Below, one piece after another: positions 30,536 through 41,564 of a stretch of DNA of 64,000 nucleotides. Origin of the DNA: Nostoc indistinguendum CM1-VF10 (GTDB taxonomy: Bacteria; Cyanobacteriota; Cyanobacteriia; Cyanobacteriales; Nostocaceae). Location: the NCBI GenBank assembly GCA_019359215.1, contig JAHHHS010000016.1:36287-100286 (forward strand), in the 5' to 3' direction. The first letter of the stretch is position 1; every line of letters begins with the position of its first letter. Below the pieces are notes generated by a model. It was not told the DNA's origin, searched no databases, and saw only the letters and a list, made by a program, of their open reading frames with translations. Made by a program: the position numbers and the translations under genes.

Positions 30536-31249
30536 TTAAGTCCCAAAGATGCGATCGCCTGCATCTCCCAATCCCGGTACAATATACCCCTTGCTGTTAA
30601 GTGTTTCGTCAATAGTAGCTGTGTAAATTATTAGACCTGGATAAGCTGCACTCAGTTTTTGTAAAGCTGGTGGAGCTGCTACTACGCAAACAATCCGGGT
30701 CATACTTGGATCAGCACCCCGTTGTGTCAATTCTGCCATTGTCGCCATGATCGACCCTCCTGTTGCCAACATTGGATCGGTAATTAACACTCGTGTTTGA
30801 GGGTCAAATTTTTCTGGTAACTTGTTCAGATAACAATGAGGTTGCAGCGTTTCTTCGTCTCGCGCCAAGCCAAAATGGTAAATCGAAGCTAAAGGCAGTA
30901 AAGTCTGCGCTCCCTCAAGTAATCCTAGTCCAGCCCGCAGAATCGGCACTACTGCTACTGGGATCTGCGGATCAATCACGGTTGCCGGACAGGTATCTAA
31001 GGGACTTTGCACCACTGTTTCTTGGGTCGGTAACCAGTCTCGCGCAGCTTCATAAGTCAGCCATCTTCCTAACTCAGTCATGGCACTGCGAAATAATACT
31101 GAAGGAGTGCCTGCATCACGGGCAACTGCCAGCCAGTGTTTGATCAGGGGATGGGGTGGAACATAAACGCGCAATTGTAGCGTCATAGCCAGAAATAGGG
31201 GCTTTTTGATTGTATAAGAACTGAAACACCATAATACTCTTTCCTGCAT
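30536..31249 (-). CDS. upp: Uracil phosphoribosyltransferase
   Basis: VAVVPILRAGLGLLEG, VLITDPMLATGGSIMATMAEL, YIVPGLGDAGDRIFGT. Confidence 0.93.
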   Translation of the reverse strand: MQERVLWCFSSYTIKKPLFLAMTLQLRVYVPPHPLIKHWLAVARDAGTPSVLFRSAMTELGRWLTYEAARDWLPTQETVVQSPLDTCPATVIDPQIPVAVVPILRAGLGLLEGAQTLLPLASIYHFGLARDEETLQPHCYLNKLPEKFDPQTRVLITDPMLATGGSIMATMAELTQRGADPSMTRIVCVVAAPPALQKLSAAYPGLIIYTATIDETLNSKGYIVPGLGDAGDRIFGT

Positions 31250-31462
31250 CCGGCTGACAGCTAATAATTGACGCTCTCAAATTTATTGATAAAAATTTTC
31301 ATTAAGAGTTGACATTAATTCTCAATCAAGGCTATATTGTTATACAGTGTTCTCCTCTCTTTTAAGGATCGGCAGACGGGATTAGTCAGCAGTAGCAGGC
31401 TCGTCCCTCTTTTTTGTCATGGGGCATTGGGCATGAGGGAGAATAACTAATGACTATGACTA

Positions 31463-32965
31463 ATGACTAAAATGCAAGATATTGATGCGATCGTAATTGG
31501 GTCTGGGATTGGCGGATTAGTAACAGCAACTCAGTTAGCAGCGAAGGGAGCGAAAGTGCTGGTACTAGAACGTTATTTAATTCCAGGTGGTAGCGCCGGT
31601 TATTTTGAACGCCAAGGGTATCGATTCGATGTTGGCGCATCGATGATTTTTGGGTTGGGACAAAATGGTACTACTAACTTACTCACGCGCGCTCTGTCAG
31701 CTGTGAATGTTAGCCAAGAAGCGATCGCAGATCCGGTACAGATTCACTATCATCTACCCCAAGGTCTAGACCTGAAGGTTGACCGGGTTTATGAAAAATT
31801 TTTACAAAATCTTACTGCTCATTTTCCCCATGAAAAACAGGGGATTCGTCGCTTTTATGACGAATGTCAAAAAGTATTCAAGTGTCTCAACAGCATGGAT
31901 TTGCTGTCGCTGGAAGAACCCCGGTATTTACTGCGAGTATTTTTCCAACATCCTTTGGCGTGTCTCGGTTTAGTTAAGTATCTGCCCCAAAATGCGGGGG
32001 ATTTCGCAAGACGCTATATTAAAGACCCGGAATTATTGAAATTTATCGATATGGAGTGTTATTGCTGGTCGGTGGTTCCATCAGACATGACACCAATGAT
32101 TAATGCTGGGATGGTCTTTTCTGACAGGCATTATGGTGGAGTTAACTATCCTAAAGGCGGAGTGGGACAAATTGCCCAAAAACTCGTGGACGGTCTAGAG
32201 AAGGCTGGAGGTAAGATTCAATACCAAGCTAAAGCCACGAAAATTCTTACAGAACACGGGAAAGCGATTGGTGTGCAACTGGCGAATGGTGAAGTATATC
32301 ACGGGAAACGCATAGTTTCTAATGCTACACGCTGGGATACATTTGAGCAATTATTACCAGCAGAAGAAATGCCACATAATGAGAAAAAATGGCAACAGAA
32401 TTATCAAAAATCTCCAAGCTTCTTGAGTTTGCACATCGGGGTAAAAGAGTCAGTTTTACCTGCGGGGACAGAGTGCCACCATATTTTGCTGGAAGATTGG
32501 GAAAAGATGACAGCAGCAGAAGGCACAGTTTTTGTTTCGATTCCCACATTGCTTGACCCAGATTTAGCACCTGATGGATATCACATCATTCATACCTTCA
32601 CACCTCACTGGATTGATGATTGGCAAGAACTTTCTCCAAGTGAGTACGAAGCGAAGAAAGAAGAGGCGGCTTGGCGAATTATTGACCGCCTAGAAAAGAT
32701 TTTTCCCGGACTAGATACTGGATTGGATTATTTAGAGGTAGGGACACCCCGCACCCATCGCCGCTTTTTGGGTCGTCAGGATGGCACTTATGGGCCAATT
32801 GCCCGGCGCAAGTTACGAGGGTTATTGAAGATGCCCTTTAATCGCACAGCTATTCCAGGACTTTATTGTGTAGGCGATAGTACCTTTCCTGGTCAAGGAT
32901 TGAATGCAGTAGCTTTTTCTGGGTTTGCTTGTGCCCATCGCATTGCCGTAGATTTAGGATTTTAG
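31463..32965 (+). CDS. crtH: Carotenoid isomerase
   Basis: DAIVIGSGIGGLVTATQLAAKGAKVLVLERYLIPGGSAGYF; C-terminal GLYCVGDSTFPGQGLNAVAFSGF. Confidence 0.92.
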   Translation: MTKMQDIDAIVIGSGIGGLVTATQLAAKGAKVLVLERYLIPGGSAGYFERQGYRFDVGASMIFGLGQNGTTNLLTRALSAVNVSQEAIADPVQIHYHLPQGLDLKVDRVYEKFLQNLTAHFPHEKQGIRRFYDECQKVFKCLNSMDLLSLEEPRYLLRVFFQHPLACLGLVKYLPQNAGDFARRYIKDPELLKFIDMECYCWSVVPSDMTPMINAGMVFSDRHYGGVNYPKGGVGQIAQKLVDGLEKAGGKIQYQAKATKILTEHGKAIGVQLANGEVYHGKRIVSNATRWDTFEQLLPAEEMPHNEKKWQQNYQKSPSFLSLHIGVKESVLPAGTECHHILLEDWEKMTAAEGTVFVSIPTLLDPDLAPDGYHIIHTFTPHWIDDWQELSPSEYEAKKEEAAWRIIDRLEKIFPGLDTGLDYLEVGTPRTHRRFLGRQDGTYGPIARRKLRGLLKMPFNRTAIPGLYCVGDSTFPGQGLNAVAFSGFACAHRIAVDLGF

Positions 32966-33046
32966 GACTTACGCTGTGAGTAATTCTCGCAGCAATAATT
33001 TCAAGGTGACTCATAAAATATCTTATTTTTTCTCAGCGCTCTCTGT

Positions 33047-33086
33047 GCCTCTGCGGCTAAATAAATTACTTTTAAACCGCAGAGGC
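33047..33086. repeat. Inverted repeat gcctctgcgg / ccgcagaggc between convergent crtH and purT
   Basis: Perfect 10-bp arms 33047-33056 and 33077-33086. Confidence 0.8.
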
Positions 33087-33126
33087 GCAGAGGACACAAA
33101 GTAAAGAGGAATTTATTGACTATGAT

Positions 33127-34290
33127 TTAGATCATTGTAATTTTATTAGCAGCTTTCATAGCTTTTTCTCTAGCCTCTTGGACATTAGCACCTTTTGCTA
33201 AAGCTACGCCCATTCGCCGATATGGATGAGCATTAGGTTTACCAAATAATCTAATATCTACATCTTTTTCTGACAAAGCATCGGCTACGCCATCAAAACT
33301 AATAGAATCAGATTTTTGTGATGCTAAAATTACCGCACTAGCTGAGGCTCCTAGCTGTTCTATATGAGGAATTGGCAAACCTAAAATAGCTCTTAAATGT
33401 AGTTCAAACTCATTGATATTTTGTGATATTAATGTCACCATTCCCGTATCGTGAGGTCTGGGAGAAAGTTCAGAAAAAATCACTTCGTCTTTGGTAATGA
33501 AAAATTCAACACCAAAAATTCCGGCTCCTCCTAACGCATCAGTGACTTTTATGGCTATTTCTTGAGCTTTTAATATTTTGTCTTCAGAAATATCTGCGGG
33601 TTGCCACGATTCTTGATAATCGCCTCTTTCTTGGCGATGACCAATAGGAGAACAGAAAATAGTGGGTGCATTCCACTGCTTAATAGTCAGTAAAGTTATT
33701 TCAATTTCAAAGTTAATAAATTCTTCTACAATGACTTTTTGACTGTCACCTCTAGAATTAGCGATCGCATAGTTCCAAGCCTTCTCAACCTCACTCTTAT
33801 CTTGCGCTACAGACTGACCTTTACCAGAGGATGACATCACTGGTTTAACAACATTAGCAAACCCAATTTCATTAGAAACTGTAATCAATTCTTCTAGAGT
33901 TGTTGCATAGCCATATTTAGCTGTTCTGATGCCTAATTCTTGATGTGCCAGTTCCCGAATTCTATCGCGGTTCATTGTATAGTTAGTGGCAGCCGCAGTC
34001 GGTATAACTGTAATCCCTCGCTGCTCAAATTCCAAAAGTTTTTCTGTTCTAATTGCTTCAATTTCTGGTATAATAATATTTGGCTGATGTTTTTTCACTA
34101 CAGCTTCTAAATCATCAACACTGAGCATAGAAATCACTTCATAGGCATCAGCAACTTGCATAGCTGGAGCATTGGCGTAGCGATCAACGGCAATCACATA
34201 ATTACCAAGACGTTGAGCAGCGATCGCAAATTCCTTACCTAGTTCTCCTGAACCCAGCAGCATCAATTTTTGAGGCAACTTAATACTCAT
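33127..34290 (-). CDS. purT: Formate-dependent phosphoribosylglycinamide formyltransferase
   Basis: ATP-grasp protein; LGSGELGKEFAIAAQRLGNYVIAVDRYANAPAMQVA; FSELSPRPHDTGMVTLISQNINEFELHLRAILGLPIP. Confidence 0.93.
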   Translation of the reverse strand: MSIKLPQKLMLLGSGELGKEFAIAAQRLGNYVIAVDRYANAPAMQVADAYEVISMLSVDDLEAVVKKHQPNIIIPEIEAIRTEKLLEFEQRGITVIPTAAATNYTMNRDRIRELAHQELGIRTAKYGYATTLEELITVSNEIGFANVVKPVMSSSGKGQSVAQDKSEVEKAWNYAIANSRGDSQKVIVEEFINFEIEITLLTIKQWNAPTIFCSPIGHRQERGDYQESWQPADISEDKILKAQEIAIKVTDALGGAGIFGVEFFITKDEVIFSELSPRPHDTGMVTLISQNINEFELHLRAILGLPIPHIEQLGASASAVILASQKSDSISFDGVADALSEKDVDIRLFGKPNAHPYRRMGVALAKGANVQEAREKAMKAANKITMI

Positions 34291-34355
34291 TAGCTTATCC
34301 AGATCAATCTTAATCCAATAATCTTATAATTTTTTGTGTTTTAATTATCGCCTTC

Positions 34356-34847
34356 TCAAGAGTTAAATCTAGCTCCACGCAGTTGTAAATCTTGCCTTTG
34401 TAGCGGAGTTAAACCAGTACCAACGCCAAAGTTACACTTATCTACTAGAGCCTCTAACCAAACAGTATCATTCAAAGTTGCACCTCGTAAATCTGCATTT
34501 CTCAAATCGGCTTTCGTAAAATTTGCAAATAAGAGGTCTGCATTTACTAAACTGCTAGTTTGCAGATTTGCTCTAGATAAATTTCCCCGAATGAAGTTTA
34601 CCTCATCTAAAATTAAATCAGATAAATCTGCTCCTATAAGATTCGGAAATTTTAGCTGACTTGGATATTGAAAAAACCGCATTATACAGATAATATTTGC
34701 TTCATTCAGTCGTATTTTTGTTAGAAAATCATAACGAGCTATACCAAGTTGCTTAAGAATTTGTAGACGCTGTGAAGAACTTTGTTCTAAAAACTGAATG
34801 GCTGTATGGCGTAGGTCTTGAGTTGGCAGATTTAGCATTATTGTCAA
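34356..34847 (-). CDS. Pentapeptide repeat protein
   Basis: [54 protein letters not shown]. Confidence 0.85.
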   Translation of the reverse strand: MTIMLNLPTQDLRHTAIQFLEQSSSQRLQILKQLGIARYDFLTKIRLNEANIICIMRFFQYPSQLKFPNLIGADLSDLILDEVNFIRGNLSRANLQTSSLVNADLLFANFTKADLRNADLRGATLNDTVWLEALVDKCNFGVGTGLTPLQRQDLQLRGARFNS

Positions 34848-34891
34848 ATTGTAATGATACTTATGCTAATCAAAAGTTTAACCTTAATGCA

Positions 34892-34924
34892 AGAACCCCG
34901 ACTTCTCAAAGAAGTCGGGGTTCT
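34892..34924 (-). terminator. Strong hairpin, likely terminator of the ABC transporter genes
   Basis: 14-bp perfect stem agaaccccgacttc / gaagtcggggttct, loop tcaaa. Confidence 0.75.
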
Positions 34925-35023
34925 AATAGATAATTACTTACCTAGTACAGCGCGGCGGAAATAAACAATCCATTCCGAATGAACGAAAGCCTACGCTTGA
35001 CTTTTGACTTCCGCCTTGCGGCA

Positions 35024-36781
35024 CTAACGTCTTGCTAACAGTGCCTTCGTTGCAGATTCGCCTGCTAATCTCACCTGTTTCGTTAACTGGAAGTTTAACA
35101 ACGCTAGAACACTCAACTCAGCTAGGAATGCCATAAAAATTGTTGTTGCTCCAGAGTATTGTATCGCTGCCCAAGGAAAAGTTGAAAACAGCCATACAGT
35201 AGGATATTCCCACGAGGATATGCCAAGAAATCCTAGAATCATTGGTGGTAAGAACGCTACAACCCCTATAGTACCTATTGCCCAGAAAGAACGTTTGGGA
35301 GTTTTTAACAAAAGTATTAATTGGGCAATTGTAGCGTAAATCATGATTATGCTGACAGATAAAGCTACAGCTAAAAGTACTTTAAACCTGCCAAAATTGC
35401 TATTTAGCCAATTGTCTGTATCCAAAACAGATGTAATTGAAATCCAGACTAGCAAAGGGATAATAATAATTGCCAGATTAATAGCGATCGCCACAAGTGC
35501 AGGGCTTTTTTCAGCCCAAATTAGATCCTGCCAAACACTCTTGCGGGTAGAAACTTCCTGATGTCGATATCTTGCCCAATCTTGTACATCTTGACGATGA
35601 GGGGAAAGAATAGCAATCAAACTGAAAATTAACCCCAAGTTGTATATTGCCAGAAAAATTAAATTTGGCTCAAACTGTCCGTGAAAGTTGGAATTATTTT
35701 GCCAATATTGTAAGCTAAATCCCCACATCATCACCTGGCAAAAAGCTACTAATAAATAACTTTGTCCCTTGCTGATGATTGAAGCTTGAGGATTACGAAA
35801 GCAACGTTTTAAAGCTTGTAAGATTCCATAACTGCACAATCCCAAGTTTAACAAATGGAAACCCACAACACTAACAATATTTTTTCCTAATGGTAAATAG
35901 AAAAACTTCAAGTTTTTGATGGGAGAACCATTGGGGATATGTAACAAGTTAGGAAACAGATAATTTACTGTATCCCAAGGAGCGAAAATTGTTAACCAAG
36001 CAGTTGAACTATTTAAAACGTTGTTATAAGACGATGCCAGTACCATCGTTGTGAACAAAAAAAGTAAAACTGCGCCACTACCTAACCAAGGCTGAAAACC
36101 GCTAAACGAACGACTAACTAAGCCAAATAGTAGTGCAGCATTGTAGAAGAAAATACAGCTAGCAGCAAGAATTGCGTAGTAACTAAAAATGTAACCAAAG
36201 GCAATTTTTGCAGAACTTCCAGCCCACAAGTGTAAAGGAACTGCTCCTAAGATAACGAGATAAATCAAACTCGGAACTCCTAGTAACTTGCCAGTCAATA
36301 TACTTGTTTCTGATTGAGGACTGAGACGGATAAAATTCAGTGTGCCACGAGTTTCTTCTTTAGCTAAATCGTTGATTAGCAAATATGTTCCTGCAACTAA
36401 AAGGGTAAATACAAAAATTACACTCACAGAGAGGAATATATATTCCCAGTGATCTCGCCACCACAACTGCCAGTCAATTTCATTTACAGGACAAAAATTC
36501 TTTGAGAGGAAATGATTAAAATCATCAATTTGAGATTGATTTGATTGCTGGTAAACCTGGCTTTGTCGCAGTTCATATAATTGACGCAAACGACAGTATT
36601 TAGCAGTTAGCGAGTATTCATCATTAGGAAACTCGCGTAACTGATATAAAAAAACTACCATTTGTAGAAGTAGAGATGTTGCAACTGCGATCGCTACATT
36701 AAAAAATTTCAGTCGTCCTTTGAGTTCCCGGAATAGTTGTGGATTCCAATCGCCGATTTTGTCTATTAAATTGAGCATCAT
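35024..36781 (-). CDS. ABC transporter permease, multi-TM
   Basis: Long hydrophobic ORF downstream of the ATPase gene; LAKEETRGTLNFIRLSPQSETSILTGKLLGVP. Confidence 0.8.
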   Translation of the reverse strand: MMLNLIDKIGDWNPQLFRELKGRLKFFNVAIAVATSLLLQMVVFLYQLREFPNDEYSLTAKYCRLRQLYELRQSQVYQQSNQSQIDDFNHFLSKNFCPVNEIDWQLWWRDHWEYIFLSVSVIFVFTLLVAGTYLLINDLAKEETRGTLNFIRLSPQSETSILTGKLLGVPSLIYLVILGAVPLHLWAGSSAKIAFGYIFSYYAILAASCIFFYNAALLFGLVSRSFSGFQPWLGSGAVLLFLFTTMVLASSYNNVLNSSTAWLTIFAPWDTVNYLFPNLLHIPNGSPIKNLKFFYLPLGKNIVSVVGFHLLNLGLCSYGILQALKRCFRNPQASIISKGQSYLLVAFCQVMMWGFSLQYWQNNSNFHGQFEPNLIFLAIYNLGLIFSLIAILSPHRQDVQDWARYRHQEVSTRKSVWQDLIWAEKSPALVAIAINLAIIIIPLLVWISITSVLDTDNWLNSNFGRFKVLLAVALSVSIIMIYATIAQLILLLKTPKRSFWAIGTIGVVAFLPPMILGFLGISSWEYPTVWLFSTFPWAAIQYSGATTIFMAFLAELSVLALLNFQLTKQVRLAGESATKALLARR

Positions 36782-36825
36782 GGGAAAAAATTCTCCAAAA
36801 ATGGGGAGTGATATTTATTGACGAA

Positions 36826-37776
36826 TCAAGATGCTTGTTTGTGACCTAATTTTAAGAAAATAGTTTCTAAGTCTTCTTGTGTGCAGTGAAAATCAGTCAG
36901 AGGAATGCCTGCTTTAATGAGCGATCGCAACAACTCAGCACTATCTTCATCTTTGCCCGAAAAATTCACCCGCACGCTGTTTTTCCCCGATATCACTTCC
37001 CACTCTTCTACTAAATGATGATGTTTCAATTCCTTTAAAAGTGTCTCTAGGTTCCCCAGAGTTGATATCACAATTTGCTGGTGGGAAAGACGTTGGTACA
37101 GTTGCTGTAAGGAAGTACTTTCTACCAAGAAGCCAAGTTCCATAATTCCCACAAATGTACACAGTTCAGCTAAATCACTGAGAACGTGGGAAGAAATGAT
37201 TACAGTCATCCCAGCTTCTTGTAAAGCCTTGATGATTTCGCGGAAGTGCATCCTAGCAATGGGATCAAGCCCAGAAACAGGCTCATCTAGTAGTAATAAA
37301 ATCGGTTCGTGGATAATGGTTCGCGCTAAACTTAAGCGCTGTTTCATTCCCCTCGACAGGGTAGAAATGCGACTATTGCGTTTATTACCAAGTTGGATTA
37401 GTTCTAAAACTTCATGTAAGCGTTGAGTGCGACGTGGTTCTCGTAAACGATAGAGACGCGCAAAATAATCCAGGTAATCCCAGACTGTCAAATCTTCATA
37501 TAGTGGGTAGTCATCGGGTAAATAGCCTAGACGACGCTTAAGTTTGGGATTACTCTTGTCACGGAGTAGGCGATCGCCATTAATATAAATCTCACCCGTT
37601 GTTGGTTCCTCAGCAGTTGCCAACATTCGGATGAGAGTTGTTTTACCCGCGCCATTGGGGCCAATCAGTCCATATACTTCCCCCGCCTGGATTTCTAAAT
37701 CAACATCATTGACAGCAACGTGCCGATCAAATTGCTTAGTTAGTCCACGGGTGCAAATTGCTAATTCTTTTACCAT
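36826..37776 (-). CDS. ABC transporter ATP-binding protein
   Basis: GLIGPNGAGKTTLIRML, LSRGMKQRLSLARTIIHEPILLLLDEPVSGLDP. Confidence 0.95.
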   Translation of the reverse strand: MVKELAICTRGLTKQFDRHVAVNDVDLEIQAGEVYGLIGPNGAGKTTLIRMLATAEEPTTGEIYINGDRLLRDKSNPKLKRRLGYLPDDYPLYEDLTVWDYLDYFARLYRLREPRRTQRLHEVLELIQLGNKRNSRISTLSRGMKQRLSLARTIIHEPILLLLDEPVSGLDPIARMHFREIIKALQEAGMTVIISSHVLSDLAELCTFVGIMELGFLVESTSLQQLYQRLSHQQIVISTLGNLETLLKELKHHHLVEEWEVISGKNSVRVNFSGKDEDSAELLRSLIKAGIPLTDFHCTQEDLETIFLKLGHKQAS

Positions 37777-38011
37777 CGCGGCTGGGGTGCGGCTTGTGAT
37801 TAATAGTTAACCTAACCTTTTTTTACAACTTTTGTCAGGCTGGTTTCGGAAATTGAAACTGACTGTAAAGAAATTGGCGACATAAAAAAGTAGGTAAGGC
37901 ATTTGCTTTATCTACTTATTAATTCTTATTCTGCTATTTAGAAAATATTTACAAATGAAACCTTGACTTTTTGCTTTAGATTTCCATTATGAATCCTCTT
38001 TTAAAGGTTAT

Positions 38012-38659
38012 TTAGGAATGGCTCATAAGCGGTAATTTTATCTGGAACGTTGAGCCTTTACCCTCATTGCTCATCACATGAATGTGACCGCCATGAGCCT
38101 GGACAATTTGTTGAACGATCGCCAATCCCAACCCAAATCCGCCGCTTTCTCTGGCACGTTCTGTGTCAACCCGGTAAAAGCGATCAAAAATGTAAGGTAA
38201 ATCTGCCTCTGGAATTCCAATTCCAGTATCGATGACCTGAATTACTGCCCGATCTGGGTGAGGTTCTAAGCGTAACCAGACAGTTCCACCAGACGGAGTG
38301 TAATTGCAGGCGTTATTGAGCAAGTTTTCAACAGCTAGCCGCAGCAAATCGGGGTCAGTCCACAACTCAATGGGTTGTTCTGGTAAATGGCTGATCAACT
38401 TGATCGACGCTTTTGCAGCTTGAGTATTATAATAAATGGCTAAATTCTCTAGCAAGCTATTAAGATTAACCTTTTTGAGAGATTCGGGAGTTAATTTTCC
38501 CTGATGCCGAGCCAACAGCAGTAGGTTATTGACCAAGGTACTCATCAACTTAGCGCTATCGATGATGTTCTCCACTGAGGGATGGATTTGGGGATAGTCT
38601 GCTGCCATTAGTAACCCAACTTGAGCATTGGTCAAAATCGCAGATAGGGGCGATCGCAA
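38012..38659 (-). pseudogene. Histidine kinase C-terminal remnant truncated immediately after the phospho-acceptor His position
   Basis: Begins [11 protein letters not shown] (canonical SHELRSPL) with TAG just upstream; HATPase motifs intact ([44 protein letters not shown]). Confidence 0.8.
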
Positions 38660-38660
38660 C

Positions 38661-38835
38661 TAATGAGTAAGCAACAAGCCATTTTGCTTGATGAATCTAC
38701 TGAAATGAGTAAGCAAACTGGAGTTTGAGAAAGCATTTAGGCATTTTGCTTGCTAAATCTACTGAAATGAGTAAGCAAACTGGGGTTTGAATAAGCAATC
38801 AAGCATTTTGAGAAAGCAATCAGACATTTTGCTTT
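38661..38835. repeat. Degenerate tandem repeat built on atgagtaagcaa / cattttgcttg / aatctactgaa
   Basis: 'gagtaagcaa..cattttgcttg..aatctactgaaatgagtaagcaaactgg[ag]gtttga' recurs about 2.3 times. Confidence 0.8.
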
Positions 38836-39032
38836 TCCTTTTGCCTTCTTCAATCACTTTGTGTTCACATTTATGAACAATCCTGGAATAGAAGGGTATT
38901 GAGCTAAAGCAACAGGGCTTAACAAGCGTGGCATTTGCTTGTATAAGCTGTAGCAAATATGACAAATTTTATTACAGTTGTTTACGTGAGTCGTTCTAAC
39001 GGTACGGTTCATGCTCACACTGCGAACCATAG

Positions 39033-41424
39033 TTGCTTACTATTTCAAGATTATTAATACTTCGTTTTAAACATGAATGGCATACTCTGGGTGAACAAGA
39101 GGTTGTGCAAACGTTAGCCAGCCATCCCGAAGCAGGTTTGACCCATGAAGAAGCTACCAAGCGACACCAGCAGATGGGTGCAAATCAACTGACTGGTAAA
39201 AGTGGAAAAAGTCCTTGGCTACGATTTTTAGAGCAGTTTAATCAACCACTACTATATATTTTGTTGACGACGGGAGTGGTGACGCTGCTGCTTCGAGATT
39301 GGATAGATGCGGGAGTAATTTTTGGTGTCACCCTAATTAATGTCATCATTAGCTACATTCAAGAATCGAAAGCAGAAGGCGCGATCGCTGCTCTATCCAA
39401 AGCTGTCACTACCGAAGCAACTTTGATTCGCGATGGTCAAAAAACCCGTCTGGCTTCGACTGAACTTGTTCTTGGTGATTTGGTACTGCTGGGATCTGGG
39501 GATAAAGTGCCTGCTGATTTGCGGCTATTAACTGTGCGTGGGTTGCAAGTTGATGAGTCTGCCTTAACAGGCGAATCTGTTCCGGTTGAGAAAGCAACGA
39601 CATCGCTGGCTGTCGAAACACCGTTAGCGGAACGAAGCAATATAGTGTATGCAGGAAGTTTCGTCAGTTTTGGACAGGCAGAAGGGATTGTAGTAGCGAT
39701 CGCAGATGCCACTGAAATCGGTCGCATCTCACAGTTAATTGAAAGCAGTACAAATCTGAAAACACCACTGACACGAAATATTGACAAGTTTAGCAAAAGC
39801 TTGTTGTATGTCATTTTAGGTTTGGCTGCGCTGACATTTGCAGTCGGATTAGGACAGGGCGAATCTTGGATTGATGTTTTCAAAGCGAGTGTAGCTCTGG
39901 TAGTCAGCGCGATTCCAGAAGGATTGCCTGCGATTGTTACCGTCACTTTGGCGATCGGAGTTTCCCGGATGGCACGACGTAAGGCGATTATTGACGCAAG
40001 CGAATTTAGAGCAATTACCTAGAATAGACACTATTCCCTTTGAGTCTCAATTCCAATACATGGCGACTTTGCATGAATTGGATGCAAAGCGAGATATGAA
40101 TGTGATTTATCTCAAAGGTTCTGTGGAGGCAATTCTCCAACGATGCGATCGCATGTTCCATGCTCAAGGACAACAGGTTGCGCTCAATCCTGCCGCAGTG
40201 GAACAGAAAGTTGCTGGTATGGCAAACCAAGGGTTACGAGTATTGGCGTTCGCTACTAAAGAAGTTGCGACTAAACGATCCTTGCATCGTAATGATATTG
40301 ATCAAGGACTGGTGTTTCTGGGACTTCAGGGCATAATCGATCCGCCTCGTGAGGAAGCGATCGCCGCAGTAAAAGCTTGTCAATCTGCTGGAATTCAGGT
40401 GAAGATGATTACGGGCGACCATGTCCTAACAGCAGCTGCGATCGCCCGCCAAATGGGAATTTGCTCGACTGAAGAACAGGTCTTCACCGGACAGCAATTA
40501 GCTCAGATGGATGAAAAAGAATTTGCCCAAGCGGCTGAACAAGGTATGGTATTTGCGCGAGTTGCTCCAGAACAAAAATTGCTTCTGGTAAAAGCATTGC
40601 AGTCTCAGGGTGAAATTGTTGCCATGACTGGAGATGGCGTAAATGATGCTCCGGCTCTCAAACAGGCACATATTGGTGTAGCGATGGGCATAGCCGGGGC
40701 AGAGGTTACCAAAGAATCGGCGGATATGCTTCTAACTAACGATAACTTCGCCTCAATTGAAGCTGCTGTGGAGGAAGGGCGTAGTGTTTACCGCAACTTG
40801 CGAAAAGCGATCGCTTTCCTGCTGCCGATCAACGTTGGAGAATCCATGACGATTTTAATTGCCATTCTGCTGGCAACCGTACTTCCCATCTTACCAATCC
40901 AAATTCTCTGGCTCAATATGGTCAGTTCAATAGCGTTGATTGCTCCTCTTGCCTTTGAGCCAAAATCTGGACAGGTGATGCAACAACCACCGCGCAACCC
41001 CAGAGAAAGGCTTTTATCGGGTGGGTTACTCCAGCGCATTGTGGCGATTTCCATCTTCAATTGGCTGGTAATTTTTGGGATGTTTCAATGGATACTTCAA
41101 ACTACAGGCAATGAACCATTGGCGCGAACGATGGCAATTAATGGGTTGGTTGCAGCAGAAGTCTTTTACCTGTTAAGCATTAGCCAGTTTTTACCATCTC
41201 TAGTCGTTAGAATTCAAGGTAAACGCACACCTGTAGCCTATGCACCTGCGATCGGAATTGTGGTTGTGGTGATTTTACAATGTCTGTTCAGTCAGTGGAG
41301 CATGATGAATCAAGTGTTTGACACCACACCTTTGACATTTATCCAAGCTCTCATTTGCATGGGTGTAGGTTTGCCAGTGGTGTTTATAGCTCTTATCTTG
41401 CAGCGTTTCGATCCGCTCAACTAG
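39033..41424 (+). pseudogene. Cation-transporting P-type ATPase with an out-of-frame internal deletion removing the DKTGT phosphorylation segment
   Basis: N-terminal part ends ...AIGVSRMARRKAII|DASEFRAIT*; the other frame resumes LTQANLEQLPRIDTIPFESQFQYMATLHE...MTGDGVNDAPALKQAHIGVAMG. No DKTGT in either ORF. Confidence 0.85.
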
Positions 41425-41564
41425 AGATATAGAAGTTTGATAGTGGTTTCATCCAATGCCAAATGATTACGTTAGAGCCACACCCAAATAAATTAAAAAC
41501 TCCATCAGTACATTTTGCTAGGTATGATATTTAATCTGCAAGCATTTACCCAGTAAAACTAGCT

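Noticed and set aside
38661-38835. Possible CRISPR array
   Set aside because: Repeat units are degenerate and contiguous, with no uniform unique spacers and no cas genes.
39437-39946. 169-aa minus-strand ORF within the ATPase
   Set aside because: Antisense shadow of the conserved P-type ATPase sequence.
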